Shown: positions 17,501-26,541 of the stretch, in pieces
How positions within the stretch are numbered: the stretch's first letter is position 1
Layout of the letters: each line of letters opens with the position of its first letter
Program-made: the position numbers and the translations under genes
Origin: Luteolibacter sp. Y139
GTDB lineage: Bacteria; Verrucomicrobiota; Verrucomicrobiia; Verrucomicrobiales; Akkermansiaceae
Direction: 5' to 3'
DNA length: 64,000 bases
NCBI RefSeq assembly: GCF_038066715.1
Contig: NZ_JBBUKT010000001.1
Coordinates: forward strand, 682,001-746,000
Notes under the pieces: model-generated
Databases searched by the model: none
What the model was told of the DNA's origin: nothing
What the model saw: only the letters and a program-made list of their open reading frames with translations

Positions 17501-18532
17501 ATGGAACATCGATTTCTCGGCGGCTCCGGCCTGAAGGTCCCCGTTCTCACCCTCGGCACCGGCACCTTCGGCGGCAGCGGCCCGCTCTTCTCCGCCTGGG
17601 GCAATAGCCAGGTCGAGGACGCCAAGCGCCTCGTCGACATCAGCTTGGAAGCCGGGCTGAACATGTTCGACAGCGCCGACGTTTACTCCGCCGGGCAGGC
17701 CGAGGAAATCCTCGGCAAGGCCATCGCCGGCCGCCGCGATGAGGTGATCATCTCCACCAAGTCCACCTTCCGCATGGGCGAAGGTCCGAACGACATCGGC
17801 TCCTCCCGCCATCACCTGACCCGCGCGATTGAGGCCAGCCTGAAGCGTCTCGGCACTGACTACATCGACCTCTTCCAACTCCATGGCTTCGACGCACAGA
17901 CGCCGGTTGAGGAAACACTCGCGACGCTCGATGGCTTCTTGAAAGCGGGCAAGATCCGCTACATCGGCGTCTCGAATTTCTCCGGCTGGCATCTCATGAA
18001 GTCGCTCGCCATCGCCGAGAAATACGGCTGGGCCCGCTACGTCGCGCACCAGGCCTACTACTCGCTCATCGGCCGTAGCTACGAGTGGGAACTGATGCCG
18101 CTCGGCGTCGATCAAAAGGTCGGCGCGGTCGTCTGGAGCCCGCTCGGCTGGGCACGGCTCACCGGCAAGATCCGCCGCGACGCTCCCCTGCCAAAGGAGA
18201 GCCGCCTGCAATCCCAGCTCAATGTCGACGTCGCCCCGCCCGTCGACGACGAATACCTCTACCGCGTCGTCGATGCTCTTGACGAAATCGCCGCCGAAAC
18301 CGGCAAGACCATCCCGCAAATCGCGATCAACTGGTTGCTCCAGCGCCCGACCGTTTCAACCATCGTGATCGGTGCACGCAACGAAGAGCAGCTCCGCCAG
18401 AACCTCGGCGCCGTCGGCTGGAACCTTACAAAAGAGCAAGTGGCCAAACTCGACGCCGCGAGCGATACACCACGAGCATATCCCTATTTCCATCAAGCCA
18501 ACTTCGAGCGAAATCCCTCGCCCATCGCCTGA
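17501..18532 (+). CDS. Aldo/keto reductase
   Basis: A 343-residue NADPH-dependent aldo/keto reductase. Catalytic residues are visible as Asp and Tyr in MFDSADVYSAGQAEEILG (about 45-62), Lys in VIISTKSTF and His in LFQLHGFD. The C-terminal cofactor block is STIVIGARNEEQLRQNLGAV. The ATG at 17501 was chosen over an upstream ATG at 17417, which lies in the operator region. It reduces carbonyl compounds and is the first gene of a six-gene redox operon. Confidence 0.92.
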   Translation: MEHRFLGGSGLKVPVLTLGTGTFGGSGPLFSAWGNSQVEDAKRLVDISLEAGLNMFDSADVYSAGQAEEILGKAIAGRRDEVIISTKSTFRMGEGPNDIGSSRHHLTRAIEASLKRLGTDYIDLFQLHGFDAQTPVEETLATLDGFLKAGKIRYIGVSNFSGWHLMKSLAIAEKYGWARYVAHQAYYSLIGRSYEWELMPLGVDQKVGAVVWSPLGWARLTGKIRRDAPLPKESRLQSQLNVDVAPPVDDEYLYRVVDALDEIAAETGKTIPQIAINWLLQRPTVSTIVIGARNEEQLRQNLGAVGWNLTKEQVAKLDAASDTPRAYPYFHQANFERNPSPIA

Positions 18533-18553
18533 GCCCCTCAACCCACGGAAACC

Positions 18554-19348
18554 ATGGACCTCCAACTCACCGGCAAACTTGCCCTCGTCACCGGCTCCAC
18601 CGCCGGCATCGGCCTCGCCATCGCCAAGACCCTTGCCGCCGAGGGTGCCCGCGTCATCATCAATGGCCGCACCCAAGCCCGCGTCGATGAAGCCATCGCT
18701 GCCATCCGTGGCGAATTCCCCGACGCGAAGCTCGAAAGCTTCGCCGGTGACCTCGGCAAGGTCGAAGAGTCCGACCGGATCGCCGCCGAATTCCCTGATG
18801 TGGAAATCCTCGTCAACAACCTCGGCATCTTCGAACCGAAGCCCTTTGAGGAAATCCCGGATGCCGATTGGTATCGCTTCTTCGAGACCAACTTCATGAG
18901 CGGCATGCGCCTCAGCCGCACCTACCTCTCGAAAATGAAGACGCGCGACTGGGGCCGCATCATTTTCATCTCCAGCGAATCCTCCTCCGACGTCCCCGCT
19001 GAGATGATCCACTACGGCGTGACGAAGACCATGCAGGTCTCGCTTGCCCGCGGCCTCGCCAATCTCACCACCGGCACCGGCGTCACCGTGAATACCATCA
19101 TGCCCGGCCCGACTTGGTCGGAAGGCGTGGAGCAATTCGTGAAAGACCTGGCCCGCGATCAGAACAAGCCATCGGAGCAGGTGGAGAAGGAGTTCTTCAC
19201 CACCATGCGCCCGAACTCGCTGCTGCGCCGCTTCATCCAGACCGATGAGATTGCCTCCTTCGTCGCCTACGTCGCCAGCCCGCGCTCCGCCGCCACCAAT
19301 GGCGCCGCGCTCCGTGCCGAAGGCGGCCTGCTCCACAGCCTGTTCTAA
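18554..19348 (+). CDS. Short-chain dehydrogenase/reductase
   Basis: A 264-residue SDR oxidoreductase. The NAD(P)-binding motif TGSTAGIG is at 14-21, NNLGIF near 90, and the catalytic Ser and YxxxK are in ISSESSSD and HYGVTK near 140-160. NG RT after the first strand suggests NADPH preference. The start is 21 bp after the aldo/keto reductase stop. The substrate is unknown; family members reduce carbonyls or oxidise alcohols. Confidence 0.92.
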   Translation: MDLQLTGKLALVTGSTAGIGLAIAKTLAAEGARVIINGRTQARVDEAIAAIRGEFPDAKLESFAGDLGKVEESDRIAAEFPDVEILVNNLGIFEPKPFEEIPDADWYRFFETNFMSGMRLSRTYLSKMKTRDWGRIIFISSESSSDVPAEMIHYGVTKTMQVSLARGLANLTTGTGVTVNTIMPGPTWSEGVEQFVKDLARDQNKPSEQVEKEFFTTMRPNSLLRRFIQTDEIASFVAYVASPRSAATNGAALRAEGGLLHSLF

Positions 19349-19383
19349 CAACTACTCAAACCCAACCGATTCCCGCCCCAACC

Positions 19384-20433
19384 ATGAGCACCACAAAAGC
19401 CTACGCCGCCCAGACCGCCACCTCCGATCTCGCTCCCTTCTCCATCACGCGCCGCGAACCCGGCCCGCATGATGTCCACATCGAGATCCTCTACTGCGGC
19501 GTCTGCCACTCCGATCTCCACCAGGCCCGCAATGAATGGCACAATACCATTTACCCCTGCGTGCCCGGCCACGAGATCGTCGGCCGCGTGACGAAGGTCG
19601 GCGCCCATGTCACCAAGTTCAAGGAAGGCGATCTCGCCGGCGTTGGCTGCATGGTCGACTCCTGCCGCACTTGCTCCAGCTGTGAAAGCGGCACCGAGCA
19701 ATACTGCCTCCAATTCCCCACGTTCACCTACAATGGCCAGGACAAGCACCTCGGCGGCATCACCTACGGTGGCTATTCCGACTCCATCGTGGTGGATGAA
19801 GCCTTCACGCTGAAGATCCCGTCCAATCTCGATCTCGCTGCGGTCGCACCTTTGCTCTGCGCCGGCATCACCACCTACTCGCCGCTCCATCACTGGAAGG
19901 TCGGCCCCGGCCAAAAGGTCGGCGTTGTCGGCCTCGGCGGCCTCGGTCACATGGGCGTGAAATTCGCCCGCGCCCTCGGCGCCCACACCGTGCTCTTCAC
20001 CACCTCGCCATCGAAGGTGGAGGATGGCCTGAAGCTCGGTGCTGATGAAGTGGTGATCTCCAAGGACGCCGCCGCCATGTCCAAGCACGCCATGAGCTTC
20101 GACTTCATCCTCGATGCCGTCTCCGCCGATCACGACATCAATGCCTACCTCCAGCTGCTGAAGCTCGACGGCAATCTCACCCTTGTCGGCGCTCCGGAAA
20201 ACCCGCTTCCCGTCGCCGCATTCAATCTCCTGCTCCCTCGCCGCAGCTTCTCCGGCTCCGCCATCGGCGGCATCGCGGAGACCCAGGAGATGCTCGATTT
20301 CTGCGGCGAGAAGGGAATCACCAGCGAGATCGAAATCATTTCCATCCAACAGGTCAACGAAGCCTATGACCGCCTGCTGAAGGGCGACGTGAAATACCGC
20401 TTCGTGATCGACATGGCCTCTTTGAAGAACTGA
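19384..20433 (+). CDS. Zinc-dependent alcohol dehydrogenase (YahK/cinnamyl-alcohol type)
   Basis: A 349-residue medium-chain alcohol dehydrogenase. Catalytic zinc ligands are Cys in GVCHSDLH near residue 40 and His-Glu in PGHEIVG near 62. The structural zinc is held by four Cys in DSCRTCSSCESGTEQYC near 93-107. The cofactor motif GLGGLGHMG is near 180. Members of this group reduce a wide range of aldehydes with NADPH. It is third in the operon. Confidence 0.93.
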   Translation: MSTTKAYAAQTATSDLAPFSITRREPGPHDVHIEILYCGVCHSDLHQARNEWHNTIYPCVPGHEIVGRVTKVGAHVTKFKEGDLAGVGCMVDSCRTCSSCESGTEQYCLQFPTFTYNGQDKHLGGITYGGYSDSIVVDEAFTLKIPSNLDLAAVAPLLCAGITTYSPLHHWKVGPGQKVGVVGLGGLGHMGVKFARALGAHTVLFTTSPSKVEDGLKLGADEVVISKDAAAMSKHAMSFDFILDAVSADHDINAYLQLLKLDGNLTLVGAPENPLPVAAFNLLLPRRSFSGSAIGGIAETQEMLDFCGEKGITSEIEIISIQQVNEAYDRLLKGDVKYRFVIDMASLKN

Positions 20434-20455
20434 ACCGAAACGAAAGGAACGAATC

Positions 20456-21517
20456 ATGTCCAAGCTTCACGAACCCGTCCGCATCGGCGCATGGGATCTC
20501 CCGAACCGCGTCGTCATGGCACCGCTCACGCGCTGCCGCTCCAGCGAAGGCCGCGTGCCGAACGCGATGATGGCCGAGTACTACAAGCAACGTAGTTCCG
20601 CCGGCCTGATCCTCGCCGAGGCCACCTCCATCTCGCCACAGGGCGTCGGCTACCCTGATACGCCGGGCCTGTGGTCCGCCGAACAAGTAGAAGGCTGGAA
20701 GCTCGTAACGAAGGCCGTGCACGAAGCCGGCGGCCGCATCATTGCCCAGCTCTGGCACGTCGGCCGAGTGTCCGACCCGGACTATCTGAATGGTGAGCTT
20801 CCAGTCTCCGCCAGCGCCATCGCGGCAGCAGGGCACGTCAGCCTGCGACGCCCGCAACGCGCATACCCTACGCCCCGCGCACTCGAACTTTCCGAGATCC
20901 CCGGCATCATCGAAGACTACCGCAAGGCCGCGGAGAACGCCATGGCCGCCGGTTTCGATGGCGTGGAAATCCACGGCGCGAACGGCTACCTGCCGCACCA
21001 GTTCCTGAACGACCGCATCAATCAGCGCACCGATTCCTTCGGCGGCAGCATTGAGAATCGCGCCCGCTTCATGCTGGAGGCCATCGACGCCGCGATCGCG
21101 GTCTGGGGTGCGGACCGAGTCGGCCTGCACCTTTCGCCGAACAGCGACGACGACTCCGATCCCGTGGCCACCTACGGCTTCATCGCCCGCGAAGCCACCG
21201 CCCGCGGCATCGCCTTCCTCTTCGTCCGGGAACCGCTCGGTGCCGACCCACGCGTCAGCAAGACGATGCGCAAGGCCTTCACCGGTTCATTCATCGCAAA
21301 TCAGGAACTCACCAAGGAGCAGGGCGAACAACTCCTCGCTTCGAATGAAGCCGACGCCATCTCCTACGGCCGCCTCTACATCGCCAATCCCGATCTCGTG
21401 GAACGCCTCGCCATCGATGCGCCCCTCAATGAGCCGGACGCCTCCAAGTTCTACGGCGGCGGCCGCGAAGGCTATCTCGACTACCCGACCTTGGAAGAAC
21501 TCGGCCAGCCTGCCTAA
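20456..21517 (+). CDS. Old yellow enzyme family ene-reductase (NemA-like)
   Basis: A 353-residue FMN-dependent alkene reductase. Family motifs are RVVMAPLTRCRS near the N-terminus, QLWHVGR near 100 and the substrate-binding EIHGANGYLPHQFL, where His and Asn hold the substrate carbonyl (about 175-188), followed by RTDSFGGSIENRARF. It reduces electrophilic C=C or nitro groups. Four bases separate it from the next gene, a sign of co-transcription. Confidence 0.95.
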   Translation: MSKLHEPVRIGAWDLPNRVVMAPLTRCRSSEGRVPNAMMAEYYKQRSSAGLILAEATSISPQGVGYPDTPGLWSAEQVEGWKLVTKAVHEAGGRIIAQLWHVGRVSDPDYLNGELPVSASAIAAAGHVSLRRPQRAYPTPRALELSEIPGIIEDYRKAAENAMAAGFDGVEIHGANGYLPHQFLNDRINQRTDSFGGSIENRARFMLEAIDAAIAVWGADRVGLHLSPNSDDDSDPVATYGFIAREATARGIAFLFVREPLGADPRVSKTMRKAFTGSFIANQELTKEQGEQLLASNEADAISYGRLYIANPDLVERLAIDAPLNEPDASKFYGGGREGYLDYPTLEELGQPA

Positions 21518-21520
21518 ACC

Positions 21521-22522
21521 ATGAAGCGCCTCGCGGACATCGCCCTGTCAGTGCTGGACCTTTCACCCCTGGTGGAAGGCGGCACCGTCGCGGACAGCTT
21601 CCGCAATAGCGCCGACCTCGCCCGCCATGTCGAAGCGCTCGGTTACAAGCGCTTCTGGCTGGCGGAGCATCACAATATCCCCGGCATCGCCAGTGCCGCG
21701 ACGTCGGTCCTCATCGGCCACGTCGCGGCGGCGACCACCACCATCCGCGTCGGCTCCGGCGGTATCATGCTGCCGAATCACCCGCCGCTGATCATCGCCG
21801 AGCAATTTGGCACCTTGGAAGCCCTGTTTCCGGGTCGCATTGATCTCGGCCTCGGTCGCGCCCCTGGTACCGACCAAACCACCTCCCGCGCCCTTCGCCG
21901 CGATCCCACCGCAGCCGATGACTTCCCGAATCAAGTCCAGGAACTCATCTCGCTGTTAGGCCCGGTTCACGCAGCGCAGCGGGTGAAAGCCATCCCCGGC
22001 GCGAATTCGAACGTGCCCGTGTGGCTTCTCGGCTCCAGCACCTTCAGCGCGCAGCTTGCAGCCTTCATGGGCCTCCCCTTCGCCTTTGCCGCCCACTTCG
22101 CGCCCCGCCTGCTGCATCAAGCGCTCAAGATCTACCGCGAGAACTTCCAACCCTCCGCCGCCTGGCCCGAGCCTTACGCCATGGTCGGCCTACCGGTCAT
22201 CGCCGCAGACACGGACGAGGAAGCACGCCATCTCGCGACCTCCGTCCAGCAGATGATCCTGCAACTCATCCGCCACGCTCCCATCCCGGTCCCGCCTCCC
22301 GTCCCAACGATGGACTTCCGCTGGAGCGCCGCCGAGAAAGCCGCGGTCACGGAGCATCTCGGAGCCGCCATCATCGGCGGTCCGGAGACCGTGAAAGCGA
22401 AGCTCGAAGAAGTCGTCGCCGCCACCGGCGCTGACGAACTCATGATCCACTCCGGCTTCTACCGGCACGAGGATCGCAAGCACAGCTACGAGATCGTCGC
22501 GCAAGTCTCAAAGAGTTCGTAG
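21521..22522 (+). CDS. LLM-class flavin-dependent oxidoreductase
   Basis: A 333-residue luciferase-like monooxygenase. [20 protein letters not shown] and [20 protein letters not shown] are typical family blocks, as is [13 protein letters not shown]. These are TIM-barrel enzymes using FMN or F420; here reduced FMN is more likely given the similarity to the YhbW/MsnO8 group. The ATG is 4 bp after the ene-reductase stop. Confidence 0.92.
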   Translation: MKRLADIALSVLDLSPLVEGGTVADSFRNSADLARHVEALGYKRFWLAEHHNIPGIASAATSVLIGHVAAATTTIRVGSGGIMLPNHPPLIIAEQFGTLEALFPGRIDLGLGRAPGTDQTTSRALRRDPTAADDFPNQVQELISLLGPVHAAQRVKAIPGANSNVPVWLLGSSTFSAQLAAFMGLPFAFAAHFAPRLLHQALKIYRENFQPSAAWPEPYAMVGLPVIAADTDEEARHLATSVQQMILQLIRHAPIPVPPPVPTMDFRWSAAEKAAVTEHLGAAIIGGPETVKAKLEEVVAATGADELMIHSGFYRHEDRKHSYEIVAQVSKSS

Positions 22523-22572
22523 TCTTGGCGTCTTCTGGACAAAGGGACGATACAGGACTACTCCATGTTTCC

Positions 22573-23184
22573 ATGAATCCGGAAATTGCCGAGCTGGAGA
22601 GACAGGTGATGGAGCTTTCACAGCGCTTGGCGAATCTGCGGAAGGAAGCGGTCCTCAGCGCTGAGATCCCCGACTACACTCTCGAAACCCTGACGGGACC
22701 GGTCACGCTTTCCTCGTTATTCGCGGGAAAGGATATTCTGTTCGCCATCCACAACATGGGCCAAGGCTGCCGCTATTGCACGCTGTGGGCCGATGGACTG
22801 AATGGCTTCGTTCCCCATCTCGAGGACAAGTTCTCACTGGTCCTGCTTTCCAAGGATTCGCCAGAGATCCAGCAGCGCATGGCCCACTCGCGCGGCTGGC
22901 GTTTCCGCATGGCTTCGCACGGCGGCGGCCCTTACGCGAAAGAGCAAACCGTGACACCGGGCGACGACAATATGCCGGGCATCGCCTGCTATCAGAAGAT
23001 CGACGGGAAGATCTTCCGGAAAGGATCCGCGGAGTTCGGACCCGGTGACGCCTTCTGCAGCCTCTGGTCCATCCTGTCGCTTGCAGGCCTTAGCGAGGAT
23101 GATTGGACTCCGCAGTATTCGTATTGGAAGCGTCCCGATCCGAAGGCGATGGAGGATGGAGGAGACAACCTCTGCTGTGGCTAG
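22573..23184 (+). CDS. DUF899 family thioredoxin-like protein
   Basis: A 203-residue protein of the DUF899 family, which has a thioredoxin fold. GQGCRYCTLWADG carries the CxxC pair in the usual position, and FGPGDAFCSLWSILSLAG is a conserved C-terminal block. The protein ends with DNLCCG. The ATG at 22573 was chosen because the preceding open region (from 22525) lacks family sequence. It is the last gene of the redox operon and ends 5 bp before the convergent PLD-like gene. Confidence 0.88.
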   Translation: MNPEIAELERQVMELSQRLANLRKEAVLSAEIPDYTLETLTGPVTLSSLFAGKDILFAIHNMGQGCRYCTLWADGLNGFVPHLEDKFSLVLLSKDSPEIQQRMAHSRGWRFRMASHGGGPYAKEQTVTPGDDNMPGIACYQKIDGKIFRKGSAEFGPGDAFCSLWSILSLAGLSEDDWTPQYSYWKRPDPKAMEDGGDNLCCG

Positions 23185-23189
23185 CCGCG

Positions 23190-23717
23190 TCACTCCCCAT
23201 CCAACGGATCCGGACACTTGTCCCGCAACCGGCACTTCCCACAGAACTCGCCGAGGAACAACTCATCCACCCAGCCGACCAGTTTCTCTAGATCCTCTCT
23301 CTCATCGGTAAGAAAGCCTGCCTCGAAGTTCCGCTTGTCCCGATGCTTCGCCCCCATGCCGGCCCCGGTAAGATTCGGCGAGCCCACGAAGGCCTTCTTC
23401 CCATCCGCGATGACCGCCTTTGTGTGCACACGCGGACACAGCACCCGCTCGAAGAGATCGCTCTCCACCAGCACCGGATAACGGTCGAAGTCCGCGCGGA
23501 ACCGCGGACCCGGTTCCTTCGCATGGATCAAGCGCACCGCCACCCCTTCCTCCACCAGCTCCGCGAGCACTTGCAGAAAGGGCACCGCCCGCTTCCCGCG
23601 CGGCACGTGCAGGTCCTTGATGTCCGCGGTCACGATCCACAGGAAGCGCCGCGCCTGCGGCACCAGTTCCCCGATCACCCGGGTGTAGATCTCCTCGTTC
23701 AGGATCAGCTCGCGCAC
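23190..23717 (-). CDS. Phospholipase D-like protein with one HKD motif and a Cys-rich tail
   Basis: A protein of about 175 residues with one PLD active-site motif, HTKAVIAD (HxK followed four residues later by D), and the following GSPNLTGAGM. One motif per chain is typical of Nuc-type endonucleases and of PLD nucleases that act as dimers. The C-terminus has a compact Cys cluster (FCGKCRLRDKCPD) that could bind zinc or an Fe-S cluster. The frame is open far upstream, but the GTG at 23717 is the best start because it overlaps the preceding stop by only 13 bp. No signal peptide. Function could be a nuclease or a lipid enzyme. Confidence 0.75.
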   Translation of the reverse strand: MRELILNEEIYTRVIGELVPQARRFLWIVTADIKDLHVPRGKRAVPFLQVLAELVEEGVAVRLIHAKEPGPRFRADFDRYPVLVESDLFERVLCPRVHTKAVIADGKKAFVGSPNLTGAGMGAKHRDKRNFEAGFLTDEREDLEKLVGWVDELFLGEFCGKCRLRDKCPDPLDGE

Positions 23718-25441
23718 GAGCTCATTGAAGACCGTGCCGCTCGATCCGTCGATCCCGCGATGTCCGCCAATATTCCCACCATCCGCCGGTTCGTGGCGGC
23801 ATCCTTGACCGCGATCCGGATCGCCCGCTCGCCGAGCCGCGAACCCATCGCTGCCGCGTCGCGAAGGAAGAGGCCGCGCTGCCGGCACTGGGTCACCACC
23901 TCGCGGGCGCTTGGGGCGTCCTCCGGCAGATGGGCGAGCAGGAAGTTCGCCGATCCCGGGATCACATCCCAACCGAGCCCTCGGAGATTTCCCGCCAACG
24001 AGTTCCGGAGCATCGCCGTCTGCCTCCAACGACGTTCGTAGTAGTTCGAGTTCTCCAATGCCTTCACCGCCGCAACCTGCGATGGTAGCCCCACCACCCA
24101 AGGAGGCGTGAACGCGCGCAACTCCTCGAAATGCCGCGGGCCAGCCGCAAGGTAAGCGACCCTCATCCCACTGAGCGCATAGGCCTTGGACATTGACTTG
24201 CACACGATCAGGTTCTCGTAACACGGCACCAGCCGCTCCACGCTTTCACCGGTGTAGTCGATGTAGGTTTCATCGATCCAGAAGCGCGTCCGCGATGGTG
24301 CCGCTTTCAGCAGCGTCTCCACTTCCGCAATCGCGAGCCCGCGACCGGTCGGGCTGTTAGGATTCACCAGCACCACGAGATCCGGGCCGGAAGCCACGCA
24401 TCCCACCAATTTCTCCAAGTTCGCCTCATAGCCATCCCTCCGTTCCAAAGGAAATCGCTCCACCTTGCAGCCGATCACCTTCTCCAACACATGCGCATAC
24501 TCGCCATAAGTGGGATCCAGCAATACCGCTCGCGACTGCCGCGTCAACCATCTAGGAAGCGCACGAAAAATGAGATCGGACGAACCCGCGCCGGGAAGCA
24601 CGCACGACTCCGGAATGCCGCGCGCCCTGGCGATCGCCGCCACGAGCCCCTCGCAGCCGGTCGGCGGCGAGGTTCGCATCAACCAGGGAAGATGCTCGCG
24701 CAAGGACTCGATCACCTCCGGGGCCGGAGGAAACCACGCATCGAGCACGTCCGCATTGATGATCGCGTGGCGACGCTCCAGTGACGAAAAATCCGCCCCG
24801 ATCGCGCCAAAGAACGCTCCACCATGAAAACATGCGGCCGGTTTCCTCAAGGGCACCTGAAGCTGCCAATCCACTGAAGCCTCGATGCGTTCCAGCAGCC
24901 TGGTGTTCCGATCCGCCTTCGTGCGAATGACCGCGACCTCGGCGTGCAGCAAATCATAGAAAACGGCTCCAGCCTTGATCGACCGTCCCGCGTCGATCAT
25001 GCCCGTTTTCAGATACATCGCCTTCACCTCGCGGCGTCCAATGGCAACGATGCGAGTCCCGCCGCGAGCTTCGATCCAGCGAAACGCGGCTGTCATCAAA
25101 GCCGCTGCCAACTCCGAAGAGCGATGCTCGGGAAGCACCGTGAGCAAACGGATTTCGAAGAGGCCGTCGTCCACGGGGAAAGGCAGTTCATCGCGAGCAA
25201 AATACTTGTCGATCGAATACCCGGCGACACCCGGAGGAGTGACACTGATGAAACCCGCCAGTTCGCCGTGATCCATCGCGGCGAAGTAGCGGTTCGAGGT
25301 ATCAAGCGCATCGGTCAGCCTCTCCTCCGGATTCGGCAAGTGCTGCCCGATCTCCAACGCATAGATGGCATGCCTCGCCTGATAGATGCGCTCGCGGATT
25401 TCCCCGGTAGCTTCGGTGATGACGATTCGATGGTCCGACAT
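23705..25441 (-). CDS. Fusion of a GNAT/autoinducer-synthase-like acyltransferase and a PLP aminotransferase
   Basis: A 578-residue two-domain protein. Residues 1-170 resemble the GNAT superfamily branch that includes N-acyl amino acid and acyl-homoserine lactone synthases: RIYQARHAIYALEIGQH at the start, then FEIRLLTVLPEHRSSELAAAL. Residues from about 200 form a fold-type I aminotransferase of the HisC/CobC group, with VLVNPNSPTGRGL, FWIDETYIDYTG and the PLP lysine in CKSMSKAYALSGMR. One chain could thus make or hold an amino-acid-like product and acylate it. That role is inference. The ATG at 25441 was chosen over the upstream open start at 25462. It overlaps the PLD-like gene. Confidence 0.85.
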   Translation of the reverse strand: MSDHRIVITEATGEIRERIYQARHAIYALEIGQHLPNPEERLTDALDTSNRYFAAMDHGELAGFISVTPPGVAGYSIDKYFARDELPFPVDDGLFEIRLLTVLPEHRSSELAAALMTAAFRWIEARGGTRIVAIGRREVKAMYLKTGMIDAGRSIKAGAVFYDLLHAEVAVIRTKADRNTRLLERIEASVDWQLQVPLRKPAACFHGGAFFGAIGADFSSLERRHAIINADVLDAWFPPAPEVIESLREHLPWLMRTSPPTGCEGLVAAIARARGIPESCVLPGAGSSDLIFRALPRWLTRQSRAVLLDPTYGEYAHVLEKVIGCKVERFPLERRDGYEANLEKLVGCVASGPDLVVLVNPNSPTGRGLAIAEVETLLKAAPSRTRFWIDETYIDYTGESVERLVPCYENLIVCKSMSKAYALSGMRVAYLAAGPRHFEELRAFTPPWVVGLPSQVAAVKALENSNYYERRWRQTAMLRNSLAGNLRGLGWDVIPGSANFLLAHLPEDAPSAREVVTQCRQRGLFLRDAAAMGSRLGERAIRIAVKDAATNRRMVGILADIAGSTDRAARSSMSSCAS

Positions 25442-25529
25442 GGAACGCATCATGCGGCCCATGTGTCATCAGCGTGCATCGATAATCCGATGCCACTCAT
25501 TGAGAATGGCAATCTTTGCTACCTCGATC

Positions 25530-26450
25530 TCACACGCTCGGTTCACTCAATTCACTGCCCACCATTTCTGCAATGCCAGCAAATGTCTCCTCGATCAAAC
25601 TCAGTGAGCGGTCCGACTTGTAGAAGATCCCCCACTCGCGCTCGATCGGCTCACCGGACACCGGGATGCGAATCAGTGAGCCATCGTCGAACTCCCGCTT
25701 GGCCACCCACGGGGCGACCAGGCCGACGCCGAGCCCGATCTTCGCCATGCCCTTGATCGCTTCCATGTCACCCAACACCAGCGGTGGCCGCAGCCGCACG
25801 CCGAGCTTGTCGAAGTGCTCTTCCACCAGCCGGTGCGTCTCAGTGCCGCGGGCGTAGATGATGAACTGGACTTTCCCGAGATCCTCCGGGTCCGCACGCC
25901 CCGTCTCGGACCAGGGATGAATCGGCGGCACCACGTAGGTCAGGCTATCGCGGAAAAGCGGACGATAGGACTCGGTGGTGCCCACTCGAGGACGCATGCC
26001 GAGCACGATGTCCAGATCGTGGTCTTCCATCTTCTCCAGGAGCTTGATGGTATCGTCAGCCTCGATCGTCGGCTCGCAGCGCGGAAAGCAGTCGCGAAAC
26101 TCGCGCAACACCGTCGGCAGCAGGAATTGGCAGAGAGAATGCGGCGCACCGATGCGAATGCGTCCCTGCCCCCAGCGCTTTAGCCCGTCCAGCTCCCGCC
26201 CCGCATCTTCCAGCTCGCCCAGCACCCTGCGGCAGCGGCGCAGAAACACCTCCCCCTCCTCCGTGAGGACGGTCTTTTTCCCCAGTCGCTCTAACAGACG
26301 GCACCCGAGGCTATCCTCCAGCGCCTTCATCGAGTGACTGATCGCCGACTGCGTCAGAAACAGCTTCTTGGCGGCGAGCGTGAAGCTCCCTTCGTCCGCC
26401 ACGGACACGAAAGCACGGAGTTGTCGCAGGTCGGGCAGCAGGTCAGTCAT
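25530..26450 (-). CDS. LysR-family transcriptional regulator, probably of nitrate assimilation
   Basis: A 306-residue LysR-type regulator. The N-terminal helix-turn-helix reads LRQLRAFVSVADEGSFTLAA and LFLTQSAISHSMKALEDSLG (residues 8-50). The effector-binding domain begins near 95 (GRIRIGAPHSLCQFLL). It is divergent from the NasS-like gene, which heads a nitrate assimilation cluster, with 91 bp between. LysR proteins usually control the divergent gene next door, so a role as nitrate/nitrogen activator is likely but inferred. Confidence 0.88.
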   Translation of the reverse strand: MTDLLPDLRQLRAFVSVADEGSFTLAAKKLFLTQSAISHSMKALEDSLGCRLLERLGKKTVLTEEGEVFLRRCRRVLGELEDAGRELDGLKRWGQGRIRIGAPHSLCQFLLPTVLREFRDCFPRCEPTIEADDTIKLLEKMEDHDLDIVLGMRPRVGTTESYRPLFRDSLTYVVPPIHPWSETGRADPEDLGKVQFIIYARGTETHRLVEEHFDKLGVRLRPPLVLGDMEAIKGMAKIGLGVGLVAPWVAKREFDDGSLIRIPVSGEPIEREWGIFYKSDRSLSLIEETFAGIAEMVGSELSEPSV

Positions 26451-26463
26451 GAACCGGTCTCAT

Positions 26464-26516
26464 CGAAAATTCGTCTGCAAGTCAGCACGGGACATGCCAA
26501 GGCCGCCGGGTTGGCA
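26464..26516. promoter_or_regulatory. Divergent control region with two dyads
   Basis: Between the LysR gene and the NasS-like gene lie CGAA-AA-TTCG (26464-26473) and the wider dyad TGCCAA (26495-26500), ten bases, TTGGCA (26511-26516), both perfect. The 6-10-6 dyad is in the range bound by LysR-family dimers. Candidate operators only. Confidence 0.45.
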
Positions 26517-26541
26517 CCCTTTCCGCTACGCAGATCCCCTC

